A stretch of 62,002 nt of DNA from Flavobacteriales bacterium (GTDB lineage Bacteria; Bacteroidota; Bacteroidia; CAIKAF01), in assembly GCA_022402535.1 (NCBI GenBank), contig JAKRSD010000001.1, positions 1 to 62,002 on the forward strand, read 5' to 3'. Shown here in pieces: positions 34,522 through 43,227 of this stretch. The notes beneath the pieces were generated by a model that was given only the letters and a program-made list of their open reading frames with translations, was not told the origin of the DNA and ran no database searches. Positions within the stretch are counted from its first letter, which is position 1. Each line of letters begins with the position of its first letter. The translations under genes and the position numbers were made by a program.

Positions 34522-35289
34522 ATGAATCTCAACGGGCTATACGTCATTCTGTTTTTGTGTTTTCCTTTTATTTCCTGCGGACAGGGAATAGCACCACCTC
34601 CCGCCCCCTCTAAACAGGCACAAGATTCGATTTCTGTAGTGGACACATTACCTAAAAAAGTGCGAAACCTGGCCCGATTTGAGGGTGAAATAAAAAAAAT
34701 GGAAGAAGGCGACCGGGTTGACCCAAAGCCTCAGCAAGCGGTCCTTTTCGTAGGCAGTTCCAGTATCCGCTTTTGGAAAACCCTCACAGAGGATATGGCT
34801 CCGATGCCGGTCATAAACCGTGGATTTGGCGGGGCAGTTACCGCTGAAGTCAATTATTATTTTCATCGGATAGTTTCATTGCATAAGCCTCGAATTTTGG
34901 TGCTGTATGTGGGTGAAAATGATTTATTTAATCCGGATGTCAGTATAGATTCCGTAGCGCTTGATTTTAACGCTTTTCGGGATAGCGTCAGCCTTCATTT
35001 ACCTAATACACGATGTTTTTTTGTGAGTGTGAAACCTTCGCCCGCACGGTGGGGTTTTCAGGAAAAATTCACCCAGGCCAATGCCCGTTTTAAAGCCATT
35101 TGTGAAGCCGAACCGCAATGGGAATATATTGATGTGGTTCCTGCCATGCTGAATGGCGAAGGAAACCCCAAACCGGAAATATTCAAAAGCGATAAATTGC
35201 ACCTGAATGCGGCAGGGTATCTGCTTTGGAAAAATAAAATAAAGCAACGGATTCAAAAAGAATGGAAAGAATTGCAGGTAGGGAAATAA
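34522..35289 (+). CDS. SGNH/GDSL-family hydrolase lipoprotein
   Basis: 255 residues from the ATG at 34522; the upstream ATG-less extension to 34480 lacks signal character. A lipoprotein signal (LYVILFLCFPFISC) precedes a Pro-rich linker. The SGNH blocks are all visible: block I FVGSSSIRFW with Ser, block II RGFGGAV with Gly, block III YVGENDLF with Asn, and block V DKLHLNAAGY with Asp and His. It is an esterase or acetylhydrolase acting outside the inner membrane; the substrate is unknown. TTATTTTG (7/8 match to the -7 box) precedes the ATG by a few bases. Confidence 0.85.
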   Translation: MNLNGLYVILFLCFPFISCGQGIAPPPAPSKQAQDSISVVDTLPKKVRNLARFEGEIKKMEEGDRVDPKPQQAVLFVGSSSIRFWKTLTEDMAPMPVINRGFGGAVTAEVNYYFHRIVSLHKPRILVLYVGENDLFNPDVSIDSVALDFNAFRDSVSLHLPNTRCFFVSVKPSPARWGFQEKFTQANARFKAICEAEPQWEYIDVVPAMLNGEGNPKPEIFKSDKLHLNAAGYLLWKNKIKQRIQKEWKELQVGK

Positions 35290-35350
35290 AGGTGTTAAAC
35301 TTTTTAAAAATAAACAGCGGTTGTTTTGCTTTAAAGTAACATTGCAAAAT

Positions 35351-36886
35351 ATGGTTTTACGGTTTATCAATATATGGTTTTGCTTTCTGGTGTTTACGGT
35401 TGCTATGGCTTCCGGCCCTGCCGATGTAGAAAGGTTTTATGAGCCATTGGATAAACTGTCGAAAAATCCCTTACTCCAGTCCCGCGATAAAATCTCTCCC
35501 GTAAATTCTGATGAAATTTTCCCTTTCAATGCCCTGCAGTTTGCTGATAAACTGAAAAAAATACCGGGAATGCCTTTTGATGAGCAGGTGCAATATCATT
35601 TGAAACGCCTCACAGGTTCTTATGCCAACCCTGTATTTGATGCCCTTGGTATTTTTGCCGAATTAGATTCGTTGATTGTATCGGAATTTACTTCGCGGGG
35701 TGTGCCTGCCGAGTATGCTTTACTGGCCCCCATGTTGTCGGGAATGAATGCACAATATATGGGACCCGAAGGCAAAAGAGGCGTTTGGCAGTTGGATGTG
35801 GTTACGGCTGTACGCTATGGCTTAATCGTTTCTGAAACCCGCGATGATCGGGATGATCCCATTCTGTCTGCAACAGCAGCGGCGAGTTATCTGCGCGATT
35901 TAATGAATCAGTATAAATCGTCGGAAGAGTTGCTGTGGGTTTATATTTCGAGTCCTGCAGAAGTGAAAAGGGCTTATGCCAGAGCACGATCCGTTCAGTT
36001 AGAAGTAGTGAGGGCGAATCTACCGGGCTATCTCAGACATAGCCGCCCTTTATTTTCTTCGTGGGTTTTTCTTTGGAAATCGTTTAATATGGATAATCTG
36101 ACCCGCTTTTCGCCTTCCGTATTTATGCCGGCTGAACGAGTGAAGGCGCCCAACAAAATCCATTTGGGGCAAATTGCTGAAGTGATGGAGATTCCCGTTT
36201 CGGAATTGAATGAGTTGAATCCGGCACTTAAAAACAGCATTGCCCAAAAACAGGAATTCATTTGGTTACCCAAAGGAAAAGGAGCCGAATTTCAAACCTT
36301 AGCAAACTCGATTGCTTCTTACAAAGACACGTTATACTTCTCGAAGAATCAAGTCAGGCCCATTGTGGTTGACAGAGATTCGCCAGCTAACCAGGCTACG
36401 ACTACGGTAACCACCACGGAAAAAAAATACCATGTGGTAAAATCGGGTGAAACCCTTTCACACATTTCCGGAAAATATAAGGTGAGCATTTCATCCATAA
36501 AAAAGTGGAATAATTTAAAATCCAGTCATATCCGTGCGGGCCAAAAACTGATTGTTCGACAAACCGTCCGTAAACCCATTATTGCTCCACAGGAGGATAA
36601 AACGGTAAGAGAAAACGTGGTCATTGAGCAGGTGAAAAAAGAGGAGGAAGAAAACAAAGTAAACCAAGAGCCGCCGGCTGAAATAACGCCAAAAACTCCT
36701 GAAGCTCCTAAACCTCAGCCCAAAGTACAGCCCAAAGAAGCATGGGCGTATTACACCGTGAAGTCAGGCGATACCTTATATTCCATCGGGAAGAAATACG
36801 GAGTGGCTTATACTAAAATCAAGGAGTGGAATAAGTTACGATCGGATAACATTCAGATAGGCCAAAAACTCAAAATCAAAAAGTAA
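35351..36886 (+). CDS. LysM protein with degenerate MltD-like lytic transglycosylase domain
   Basis: 511 residues from the ATG at 35351, preceded by TAACATTG (35337-35344, 7/8 match to the -7 box). A signal peptide (FINIWFCFLVFTVAMAS) leads to an SLT-like domain at about residues 100-250. In MltD the catalytic Glu lies in a LLPxVES motif; the aligned stretch here is LLAPMLSGMN, with Leu129 at the Glu position. The AAYNSG-like motif is also missing. Three LysM-like units follow: a degenerate one (~262-307) and two good ones (HVVKSGETLSHISGKY, YTVKSGDTLYSIGKKY). It probably binds peptidoglycan without cleaving it. Confidence 0.82.
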   Translation: MVLRFINIWFCFLVFTVAMASGPADVERFYEPLDKLSKNPLLQSRDKISPVNSDEIFPFNALQFADKLKKIPGMPFDEQVQYHLKRLTGSYANPVFDALGIFAELDSLIVSEFTSRGVPAEYALLAPMLSGMNAQYMGPEGKRGVWQLDVVTAVRYGLIVSETRDDRDDPILSATAAASYLRDLMNQYKSSEELLWVYISSPAEVKRAYARARSVQLEVVRANLPGYLRHSRPLFSSWVFLWKSFNMDNLTRFSPSVFMPAERVKAPNKIHLGQIAEVMEIPVSELNELNPALKNSIAQKQEFIWLPKGKGAEFQTLANSIASYKDTLYFSKNQVRPIVVDRDSPANQATTTVTTTEKKYHVVKSGETLSHISGKYKVSISSIKKWNNLKSSHIRAGQKLIVRQTVRKPIIAPQEDKTVRENVVIEQVKKEEEENKVNQEPPAEITPKTPEAPKPQPKVQPKEAWAYYTVKSGDTLYSIGKKYGVAYTKIKEWNKLRSDNIQIGQKLKIKK

Positions 36887-36891
36887 ATCGG

Positions 36892-37914
36892 CTAGAAAAC
36901 GAAATCGGTGGGTGCTACGCCGGTGGTGAAGTTTTTTAATAATCCCCCGCCCGAACTGAAAATATACACGCTTCCCGCAGAGCTGAAATCGCCGGCGTCA
37001 CCAAGCCATACCTGCCCATTTTCGGGATGAATGCCGATACCATAAAAGTATTTTCCGGGTAAAGAAATAAACTGTTCCGGATTGGAAACATCATCCATTG
37101 ATTTGCGATATACTTTTCCGCTGTACAAAAAATATAACATATTCTGCTGTGCATTCATGCGAAGTTTTGAAGCTCCATAATCCGGTAGTACATATTCCCA
37201 TTCAACATTGCGGGTTGATTCATTCACTCTGACCAGTTTTGAAGGGGTATTATCCATATAATTTCCGCCCGTGAGAATCCAAATTTTTCCATTGGCATCT
37301 TTGCGGATGGAGGTGCTGCCATAACCCACCAAAACACTGTCTGCTACGGCATCATTTTCTAAAATATACGTGTATTCGCGCATGCCGTTGGTAACCCATA
37401 CGCCGTTTTCTGTTTTCAGCATTTCTTCGGTCCATCCCGGCAGGGAAATAGTACCTGTAATGCTCATAGAATTTAGGTTTACAATAGAAACGGCACCCGA
37501 AAATAAATCCGAAACATAGGCTTTCCCGGGCTCGGTTACACATACGTATCGCGGCGAAGTAAAGCCCGAAAGGGTCCCTTTGCTTTTAAAATCGGTAGGA
37601 TTTACCGTTTCAATTTTGCCTGAATTATTCACTACTATGTAGGCGGTGTTATTATAAACAATCATGCTTTGCAGCACATCGCCCAGTGGAATGCCGTTTG
37701 CTGTTTCAAAAATGTTGGTTACCAATTCGCCATTTTCTGATTTATAAAAATCTATTCTTGAATTTCCCTGTAAAAATGCGCCTTCACAGAGAATAAATGT
37801 ACCATTCCCCGAAAAGGTATTTTCTGGATCTGTATTTTCTTTTTTACAGGCTGTAAAAAGCGTGGTAGATAAAAGCAGTAGGGCCGCAGCTCTTTGAATG
37901 TTGTTCTTCAGCAT
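36892..37914 (-). CDS. BtuG-like beta-propeller lipoprotein (YncE/DUF5074 type)
   Basis: 340 residues with a lipoprotein signal (AALLLLSTTLFTAC). The mature protein is a repeated-strand sequence of YncE-type propeller blades (KIETVNPTDFKSKGTL, AVSIVNLNSMSITGTISL, YGIGIHPENGQVWLGDAG). It lies 13 bases after a BtuB-like receptor gene that is headed by a cobalamin riboswitch. In Bacteroides, BtuG is a surface lipoprotein of this fold that binds B12 with very high affinity and docks on BtuB; the same role is inferred here. It converges with the LysM gene with five bases between. Confidence 0.8.
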   Translation of the reverse strand: MLKNNIQRAAALLLLSTTLFTACKKENTDPENTFSGNGTFILCEGAFLQGNSRIDFYKSENGELVTNIFETANGIPLGDVLQSMIVYNNTAYIVVNNSGKIETVNPTDFKSKGTLSGFTSPRYVCVTEPGKAYVSDLFSGAVSIVNLNSMSITGTISLPGWTEEMLKTENGVWVTNGMREYTYILENDAVADSVLVGYGSTSIRKDANGKIWILTGGNYMDNTPSKLVRVNESTRNVEWEYVLPDYGASKLRMNAQQNMLYFLYSGKVYRKSMDDVSNPEQFISLPGKYFYGIGIHPENGQVWLGDAGDFSSAGSVYIFSSGGGLLKNFTTGVAPTDFVF

Positions 37915-37927
37915 AAGTATGTGTTAT

Positions 37928-39874
37928 TTATCTTTTTTTTTCTGGTAAAATTTTATGAAAACCGAGACTGATTCCCACCCGGAAATTCCGGCCGGGCATG
38001 GGGCGGAATTCGATGATTTCGTATCGTGTATTGGTTATATTGTCTAATTCAAACCATGCATTCAGTTTGAAGCCTAAAAAATACACCGCCTGTCTGATCC
38101 CCACGGCTCCCGTATGAAATGAGGGGATAAATGCCGAATTATCGGCCAACGTATAACGCAATCCGGTGAATCGGTGGGCGTAATACAGTGTGGTTCTTTT
38201 TATACTGAATGTGGCCGAAACGGAACCTAAATGCATCGGAATATTGGGAAGTTGTTTGCCGAATGCGGGGTCCCCTTCAAAGCGGGGTTTGGCGCGTACC
38301 GCCTTTGTATAACTGTAATGTCCTTCCAGCACAAATGACCGGTTATTCTTGTACATACCCAATTTGATATCACTTTCGTTTCCGAAACCCCTTGTGCGGT
38401 CAATGTTTTCGGGCGTCCAAAAAAGGGGTCCGGGAATCCAGACTATACGGTTTTGTATGGTTTGATGAAATCCGGTGGATGAAATGAAAATGGAGAATTT
38501 TCTACCATTTTTACTTTCTATGTTTTTTTCGAATTGGGCGCCGAGTTCCTGAGCCAATCCCGTTTCGGGTTTTAAATTCGGATTTCCGCCCGGAAACCAG
38601 TATAAATCATTAAAAGAAGGTTGTCTGTAATTTCGGTTGATTCGCATCCGCAGTGAAAAAGACTTAACCGGTTCCAGACGCACACTCAGCGAAGGACAAA
38701 AGGGCGTCCATTGGCCATCGGTAATTTCTTCTACGGCCTGTATGGCCGCTTCGCCCAATTGTTTGGGCAGCAGATATCGATACCCCAGGAATAAAGACGT
38801 TTGGTTTCTTTGAGGGCTGAGTGCCTGATATTCGGACATGAACACTTTATAGTAGGCGTGATTCACTCCCGCCATCAATGAGTGATTTTTGTGTATGGAA
38901 TACACATACTCGGCCTGTGATAGCGACGCATATTGAATCATGAAAGACGGATTCGGCAGCGAATGTTCATTGTAGAAAAGATAATCGTACAAAAAGGCGG
39001 TTTTCAGGCTCAGGCTGTGCTTTTCGCGGAAGGTATGTTTCCATCCGATCATGCTTCGCAGATTTTTATCAATCTGTTTGGCCTTTCCGTTTCCCGTAAT
39101 CATAGTGCCGGGGATTTGCCTCTTATTAACCTGATACCAGATGGAGGTAGTAATTTCTCCATATTTTTTTAGTTGATGGGTATAATCGGCATTTAATGAA
39201 TATCCTCTTGCCGCCGCATTTTCAAGGCGTTCTAAAGGTCGGTTGATGAGCGTGCGGTTTACGTATGGAAAGTTGTTCAAAGTAGAGTAAAGCCTCACTC
39301 CGGCTGAAAAAACATCGCGGTTGCCTTTATAAGCCAGATGAAAAAATTGATTGTTCCGGTTAAAAGACCCAAATTCTAATCCGGCACCACCATGTATTCC
39401 CTTTTCTTTGGGAGCAACGGGATTCACCTGTAAAGTTCCGCCAATCGCACCCGAACCAAATAATCCGCTTTGTCCGCCCGGAAGCAGGGACATTTTGTAA
39501 TTCTCAGGAACCGATTCCATGCCCGGATCGGGCGTGGCATTCACTGTGTTTTGTAAGGTGAATCCCCGCCATATAATCGGAGTATGAACCGCTTCGGTAC
39601 CGCGTAGTGAAAGGGATGATAGTAATCCGGGACCGTAAGATTTTACAAACACCACATTACGATGCTGAAGTAATTGGGCTAGAGTTCTGAAGGTATCGGT
39701 GGCTTCGGTTCTAACCCGTAACGCGGGGTCGAATAACACTTTATGGGTTTCAGAATAAGTGAATTGGGACAACTTGTGATAATGAACAGGCAAAGAATCG
39801 GATTGCGAATAACAGGAATAACCCTTCAGAAGGGCAAACACAAAAAGCGGAATATGAATTTGTTTTTTCAGCAC
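37928..39874 (-). CDS. TonB-dependent receptor, probable cobalamin transporter (BtuB-like)
   Basis: 648 residues. A signal peptide (IHIPLFVFALLKGYSCYSQ) is followed by a plug domain (LAQLLQHRNVVFVKSYG, LSLRGTEAVHTPIIWRGF, GGQSGLFGSGAIGGTLQV) and a beta barrel that contains RQPSFNDLYWFPGGNPNLKP. No N-terminal carboxypeptidase-like domain is present. The substrate is inferred from the B12 riboswitch immediately upstream and the BtuG-like gene downstream. Confidence 0.88.
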   Translation of the reverse strand: MLKKQIHIPLFVFALLKGYSCYSQSDSLPVHYHKLSQFTYSETHKVLFDPALRVRTEATDTFRTLAQLLQHRNVVFVKSYGPGLLSSLSLRGTEAVHTPIIWRGFTLQNTVNATPDPGMESVPENYKMSLLPGGQSGLFGSGAIGGTLQVNPVAPKEKGIHGGAGLEFGSFNRNNQFFHLAYKGNRDVFSAGVRLYSTLNNFPYVNRTLINRPLERLENAAARGYSLNADYTHQLKKYGEITTSIWYQVNKRQIPGTMITGNGKAKQIDKNLRSMIGWKHTFREKHSLSLKTAFLYDYLFYNEHSLPNPSFMIQYASLSQAEYVYSIHKNHSLMAGVNHAYYKVFMSEYQALSPQRNQTSLFLGYRYLLPKQLGEAAIQAVEEITDGQWTPFCPSLSVRLEPVKSFSLRMRINRNYRQPSFNDLYWFPGGNPNLKPETGLAQELGAQFEKNIESKNGRKFSIFISSTGFHQTIQNRIVWIPGPLFWTPENIDRTRGFGNESDIKLGMYKNNRSFVLEGHYSYTKAVRAKPRFEGDPAFGKQLPNIPMHLGSVSATFSIKRTTLYYAHRFTGLRYTLADNSAFIPSFHTGAVGIRQAVYFLGFKLNAWFELDNITNTRYEIIEFRPMPGRNFRVGISLGFHKILPEKKR

Positions 39875-39959
39875 CTGTTATAAGTTAAAAACAGGCCGGA
39901 ACGGAAAATCCGGTGCAGGCGGAATGGATTTACGCCAAACTGCAAGTACCTGAGGCTTT

Positions 39960-40160
39960 TTTCCCGAAGCCCGGCCAATATGTCGCATCCGGCAGGTCTT
40001 CTGACTTACCCCGGTTTTGGAGCCTTCCCGTGTTAGCCACAGTGGCAGTTTTCCAAACCTTGTTCCTCTTAGGAACGGGGCTTACAGCAGCGGGTACTGT
40101 TCCCGATTTTCACAGGATTCCCTTTTCATTCATGAATACCCTTCATGAAACCAAATGCGG
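39960..40160 (-). ncRNA. cobalamin (B12) riboswitch
   Basis: On the minus strand the leader contains the conserved B12 box as AAGTCAGAAGACCTGCC (around 39989-40007), preceded by the core elements GGGAATCCTGTG, CCCGCTGCTGTAA and GCCACTG in the expected order. It lies between a minus-strand -7 box (40163-40170) and the BtuB-like gene at 39874. In Bacteroidota this element usually represses translation or transcription of B12 uptake genes when adenosylcobalamin is present. A GGGCTTCGGG-type hairpin follows the box near 39957-39975. Confidence 0.92.
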
Positions 40161-40162
40161 GT

Positions 40163-40170
40163 CAAAGATA
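40163..40170 (-). promoter_or_regulatory. -7 promoter box of the riboswitch transcript
   Basis: On the minus strand TATCTTTG, an exact TAnnTTTG match, placing the start near 40157 at the 5' end of the riboswitch. Confidence 0.55.
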
Positions 40171-40182
40171 CTCTTTTGGCAT

Positions 40183-40190
40183 TATCTTTG
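40183..40190 (+). promoter_or_regulatory. -7 promoter box of the outer membrane protein gene
   Basis: TATCTTTG, identical to the divergent box 12 bases away on the other strand. It lies 29 bases before the ATG at 40220. Confidence 0.5.
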
Positions 40191-40219
40191 CGCCAAGCGA
40201 GAAACTAATTCTGAAATTT

Positions 40220-40816
40220 ATGAAAACAAAAATGATGGCTTTGGCTGCATTGATTGCAGTATCAGCATGGATAACAAAACAGGCACATGCACAGGCTTTT
40301 GAAAAAGGCGGAAAATACCTGAATCTGCACTTAACCGGCAGTAATTACTGGAACATTGATGTCCAAAACAACTGGCCCGGAAGCTGGAGAAGCCCGAATG
40401 TTGGAGGCGTAACGGTTCAGATGGAGTGGGGAATTCATGAATATGTAGGATTAGGGTTTTATACCGGAATCCAAGGCGGTGTAACCTCATATGGTTGGTT
40501 TATACCGGGAACAGGCACAGGATGGTCTTACGGATTGCTTTCGGTTCCTGCGGGAGTAGTAACCAATTTTCACTTTTATCAGTTAATTGCCGATAAAACC
40601 GGAAAAAATATTCATGCAGATAAACTGGATGTGTATGCAGGTTTGAGTCTGGGTTCGGGGATAGCGTTTTATCCGAGACCGAATTGGGTAACTCCGATGT
40701 TCTTTGTTGGTCCTCATGCAGGAGCCCGATATTTCGTAAAGCCTAATTTAGGCTTAGGGCTTGAAGCGGGTTACGGAAAATCATTCATCAGCGGTGGTTT
40801 GACATTCAAGTTGTAA
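40220..40816 (+). CDS. outer membrane beta-barrel protein
   Basis: 198 residues from the ATG at 40220, which follows the promoter box; the ATG at 40145 lies within the riboswitch leader region and upstream of that box. A signal peptide (MMALAALIAVSAWITKQAHAQ) precedes alternating amphipathic strands rich in Gly, Tyr and Trp. It ends in FISGGLTFKL, which has the hydrophobic end typical of barrels. Family and cargo unknown. It is divergent from the B12 uptake genes. Confidence 0.75.
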   Translation: MKTKMMALAALIAVSAWITKQAHAQAFEKGGKYLNLHLTGSNYWNIDVQNNWPGSWRSPNVGGVTVQMEWGIHEYVGLGFYTGIQGGVTSYGWFIPGTGTGWSYGLLSVPAGVVTNFHFYQLIADKTGKNIHADKLDVYAGLSLGSGIAFYPRPNWVTPMFFVGPHAGARYFVKPNLGLGLEAGYGKSFISGGLTFKL

Positions 40817-40835
40817 TCCTGAATTTTATATATCG

Positions 40836-40868
40836 AAAAAGGTCCGACATTTTGCCGGACCTTTTTTT
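40836..40868. terminator. bidirectional intrinsic terminator
   Basis: GGTCCG (40841-40846) pairs with CGGACC (40856-40861), flanked by five A on the left and seven T on the right. It serves the barrel gene on the plus strand and kbl on the minus strand, whose stop codon sits in the T-run. Confidence 0.88.
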
Positions 40869-42063
40869 ATTTAATGATGTTGAGTTCTTTTCCTACTTTG
40901 GTAAATCCCGCCAGGGCTTTATCTAAGTGTTCCCGCGTATGTGCCGCCGAAATCTGTACCCGGATTCTTGCCTGACCTTTGGGTACCACCGGATAAAAGA
41001 AACCGATTACATAAATGCCTTCTTCCAATAATTTGTCTGCCATTACCTGGGATAGTTTTGCATCGTAAAGCATTACCGGTACAATAGCCGATGCCCCGTC
41101 TTTTATATCAAATCCCGCTTCGCGTATTCCCTTTTTGAAATAATTCACATTGTTTTCAAGTGTATCTCTCAGTTCCGTGGTGGATGAAAGCAGGTTAAAC
41201 ACCTCAATCGAAGCTCCCACTATGGAAGGAGCCAATGAATTACTGAAAAGATAAGGACGCGAACGTTGCCGGAGCATTTCAATAATTTCTTTTCTTCCGG
41301 TAGTATATCCGCCCATGGCGCCTCCCAAGGCTTTCCCTAATGTACCGGTTACTATATCCACGCGATCCATTACTCCACAGAGTTCGGGAACTCCACGTCC
41401 TGTTTTGCCGATAAATCCGGCAGAATGGCATTCATCAGTCATCACCAAAGCATCGTATTGATCGGCCAAATCACAGATTTTATCCATTTGGGCAACATAT
41501 CCGTCCATCGAAAAAACGCCATCCGTCACAATCAGTTTAAAGCGATGGCCGGCTTCCTTTGCGGCTTTCAGCTGAGCTTCCAGATCTTGCATATCGTTGT
41601 TTTTATAACGATAGCGGACCGCTTTGCAAAGCCTTACCCCATCTATGATGGAAGCATGATTCAATTCATCGGAAATGATACAGTCCATTTCATTCAGCAG
41701 GGGTTCAAAAACCCCTCCGTTGGCATCAAACGCCGCTGCATAAAGAATGGTGTCTTCCGTGCCGTAAAAATCGGCAATCTTACGTTCCAGTTCTTTATGA
41801 ATATCCTGGGTTCCGCAGATAAAACGTACACTGCTCATCCCGAAGCCGTGAGTATCCAATGATTTTTTTGCTGCTTCAATCACCCTCGGATGAGAAGAAA
41901 GACCCAGATAATTGTTCGCGCAAAAATTCAGAACCGTTTTACCGTTTACGGTAATTTCGGCTCCCTGAGGCGAAGTGATGATGCGTTCTTTTTTATAAAG
42001 TCCTGCTTCCTGAATGGATTGAAGTTCATTTTGCAGGTATGATTTAAGTGCTCCGTATGCCAT
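40867..42063 (-). CDS. kbl: glycine C-acetyltransferase (2-amino-3-ketobutyrate CoA ligase)
   Basis: 398 residues from the ATG at 42063 ([10 protein letters not shown]), chosen because a -7 box lies just upstream at 42083-42090; an in-frame ATG at 42123 would precede it. A PLP-dependent alpha-oxoamine synthase: [14 protein letters not shown] at the N terminus, [18 protein letters not shown], the cofactor Asp/His region TDECHSAGF, and the Schiff-base Lys in [10 protein letters not shown]. It converts 2-amino-3-ketobutyrate plus CoA to glycine and acetyl-CoA in threonine breakdown. The threonine dehydrogenase gene is not in the window. Confidence 0.93.
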   Translation of the reverse strand: MAYGALKSYLQNELQSIQEAGLYKKERIITSPQGAEITVNGKTVLNFCANNYLGLSSHPRVIEAAKKSLDTHGFGMSSVRFICGTQDIHKELERKIADFYGTEDTILYAAAFDANGGVFEPLLNEMDCIISDELNHASIIDGVRLCKAVRYRYKNNDMQDLEAQLKAAKEAGHRFKLIVTDGVFSMDGYVAQMDKICDLADQYDALVMTDECHSAGFIGKTGRGVPELCGVMDRVDIVTGTLGKALGGAMGGYTTGRKEIIEMLRQRSRPYLFSNSLAPSIVGASIEVFNLLSSTTELRDTLENNVNYFKKGIREAGFDIKDGASAIVPVMLYDAKLSQVMADKLLEEGIYVIGFFYPVVPKGQARIRVQISAAHTREHLDKALAGFTKVGKELNIIK

Positions 42064-42082
42064 AATGTTTTGGATGTTTGGG

Positions 42083-42090
42083 CAAAGGTA
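42083..42090 (-). promoter_or_regulatory. -7 promoter box of kbl
   Basis: On the minus strand TACCTTTG, an exact TAnnTTTG match, 19 bases before the ATG at 42063. Confidence 0.5.
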
Positions 42091-42127
42091 ATTGATTCTC
42101 TCTTTCAGCCTACTTTTCCGCAATGGC

Positions 42128-42156
42128 TTGTTTTGCGGTGTAATTTGTTAGATTTG
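42128..42156 (+). promoter_or_regulatory. promoter of the aspartoacylase-like gene
   Basis: TTG (42128-42130) and TAGATTTG (42149-42156) are 18 bases apart, a good -33/-7 pair. The start codon is at 42177. Confidence 0.5.
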
Positions 42157-42176
42157 GCTTCCACAATATCAGTTTT

Positions 42177-43145
42177 ATGGAAGAAGGCAATCTGGATGAG
42201 AATACATTATATCTGGGCGATTACCTGGTAAGTCCCGGCGAATCGGCGGTATGGGAATTAAAAATTGCTCGTCTTCCCTCCGGCACAAGAATAAAAATGC
42301 CGATTTATGTATTTCGTTCACATAAACCCGGTCCCAAAATATTGCTTTCGGGTGGTTTGCATGGCGATGAAACCAACGGAATCGAAATCGTCAGGCGATT
42401 GATTAAATCCAGGTACCTAAGCGATTTGGAGTGTGGAAGCGTGGTGGCGGTTCCTATTATGAATGTATTCGGATTCCTGAATTTTTCCCGTTCGGTTCCG
42501 GATGGAAAAGACGTAAACAGAAGTTTTCCGGGCAGAAGATCGGGTTCATTGGCCTCGTTAACGGCCTGGAATCTCGCACAGAAAATTATTCCTGCGGTAG
42601 ATTATATTGTCGATTTTCATACCGGAGGGGCCAGCAGAACCAATTATCCTCAGGTGCGATTTACCACCGGAGATGAAAAATCCAAGGAGCTTTCTCATCT
42701 GTTTGCCGCTCCGCTATCATTGCCTTCTGCTCCCATAAAAGGTTCTTTGCGCTGGTATGCCGGCAGTTTAGGTAAATCGGTTCTTGTGTATGAAGGAGGG
42801 GAGTCCATGCGCAATGATGAGCACGTAATTGAAGAAGGCATAAACGGCGTTCTGCGGCTCATGTCCGGACTTAACATGACCATGCATCCGGTAACCTTAC
42901 CGGATAAAAGTTACCGTTTGTCAGGTTCTTCATGGATACGGGCGCCCAAATCGGGTATGTTCAGGCCTTTTAAGTCTTCCGGGGATGCTGTAGCAGCCGG
43001 TGAAACGATGGGAATTATCAACGACCCGTTTAATGCGTATGAAGCGTTGGTAAAAGCGCCAAAAAGCGGTCATATTCTGGGGCATAACAACATATCGTTA
43101 GTGCATCGGGGCGATGCATTATTTCATTTGGGCATTGAAGAATAG
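42177..43145 (+). CDS. succinylglutamate desuccinylase/aspartoacylase family zinc hydrolase
   Basis: 322 residues of the M14-like AstE/AspA family, cytosolic. The zinc motif is SGGLHGDETNG (His and Glu) at about residues 59-69, and the third ligand is the His of VDFHTGG at about 143-149. DVNRSFPG is the substrate-Arg region. The C-terminal part (KAPKSGHILG, HRGDALFHLG) is a beta-sandwich/lipoyl-like extension often seen in these proteins. Members deacylate N-acyl amino acids; the exact substrate is unknown. Confidence 0.87.
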   Translation: MEEGNLDENTLYLGDYLVSPGESAVWELKIARLPSGTRIKMPIYVFRSHKPGPKILLSGGLHGDETNGIEIVRRLIKSRYLSDLECGSVVAVPIMNVFGFLNFSRSVPDGKDVNRSFPGRRSGSLASLTAWNLAQKIIPAVDYIVDFHTGGASRTNYPQVRFTTGDEKSKELSHLFAAPLSLPSAPIKGSLRWYAGSLGKSVLVYEGGESMRNDEHVIEEGINGVLRLMSGLNMTMHPVTLPDKSYRLSGSSWIRAPKSGMFRPFKSSGDAVAAGETMGIINDPFNAYEALVKAPKSGHILGHNNISLVHRGDALFHLGIEE

Positions 43146-43198
43146 TTCTGAACGAATGTTAAAGTGTAGTTGATTTTAGCTAAATTGCATATTAAATT

Positions 43199-43206
43199 TA
43201 CTTTTG
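43199..43206 (+). promoter_or_regulatory. -7 promoter box
   Basis: TACTTTTG, exact TAnnTTTG match, 21 bases before the ATG at 43228. It overlaps the upstream alternative start at 43204 and excludes it. Confidence 0.5.
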
Positions 43207-43227
43207 CAATTATTAAACAACATACAC

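Noticed and set aside
40145-40219. Upstream ATG for the outer membrane barrel gene
   Set aside because: It precedes the promoter box at 40183-40190 and lies in the riboswitch promoter region; the ATG at 40220 gives a proper signal peptide.
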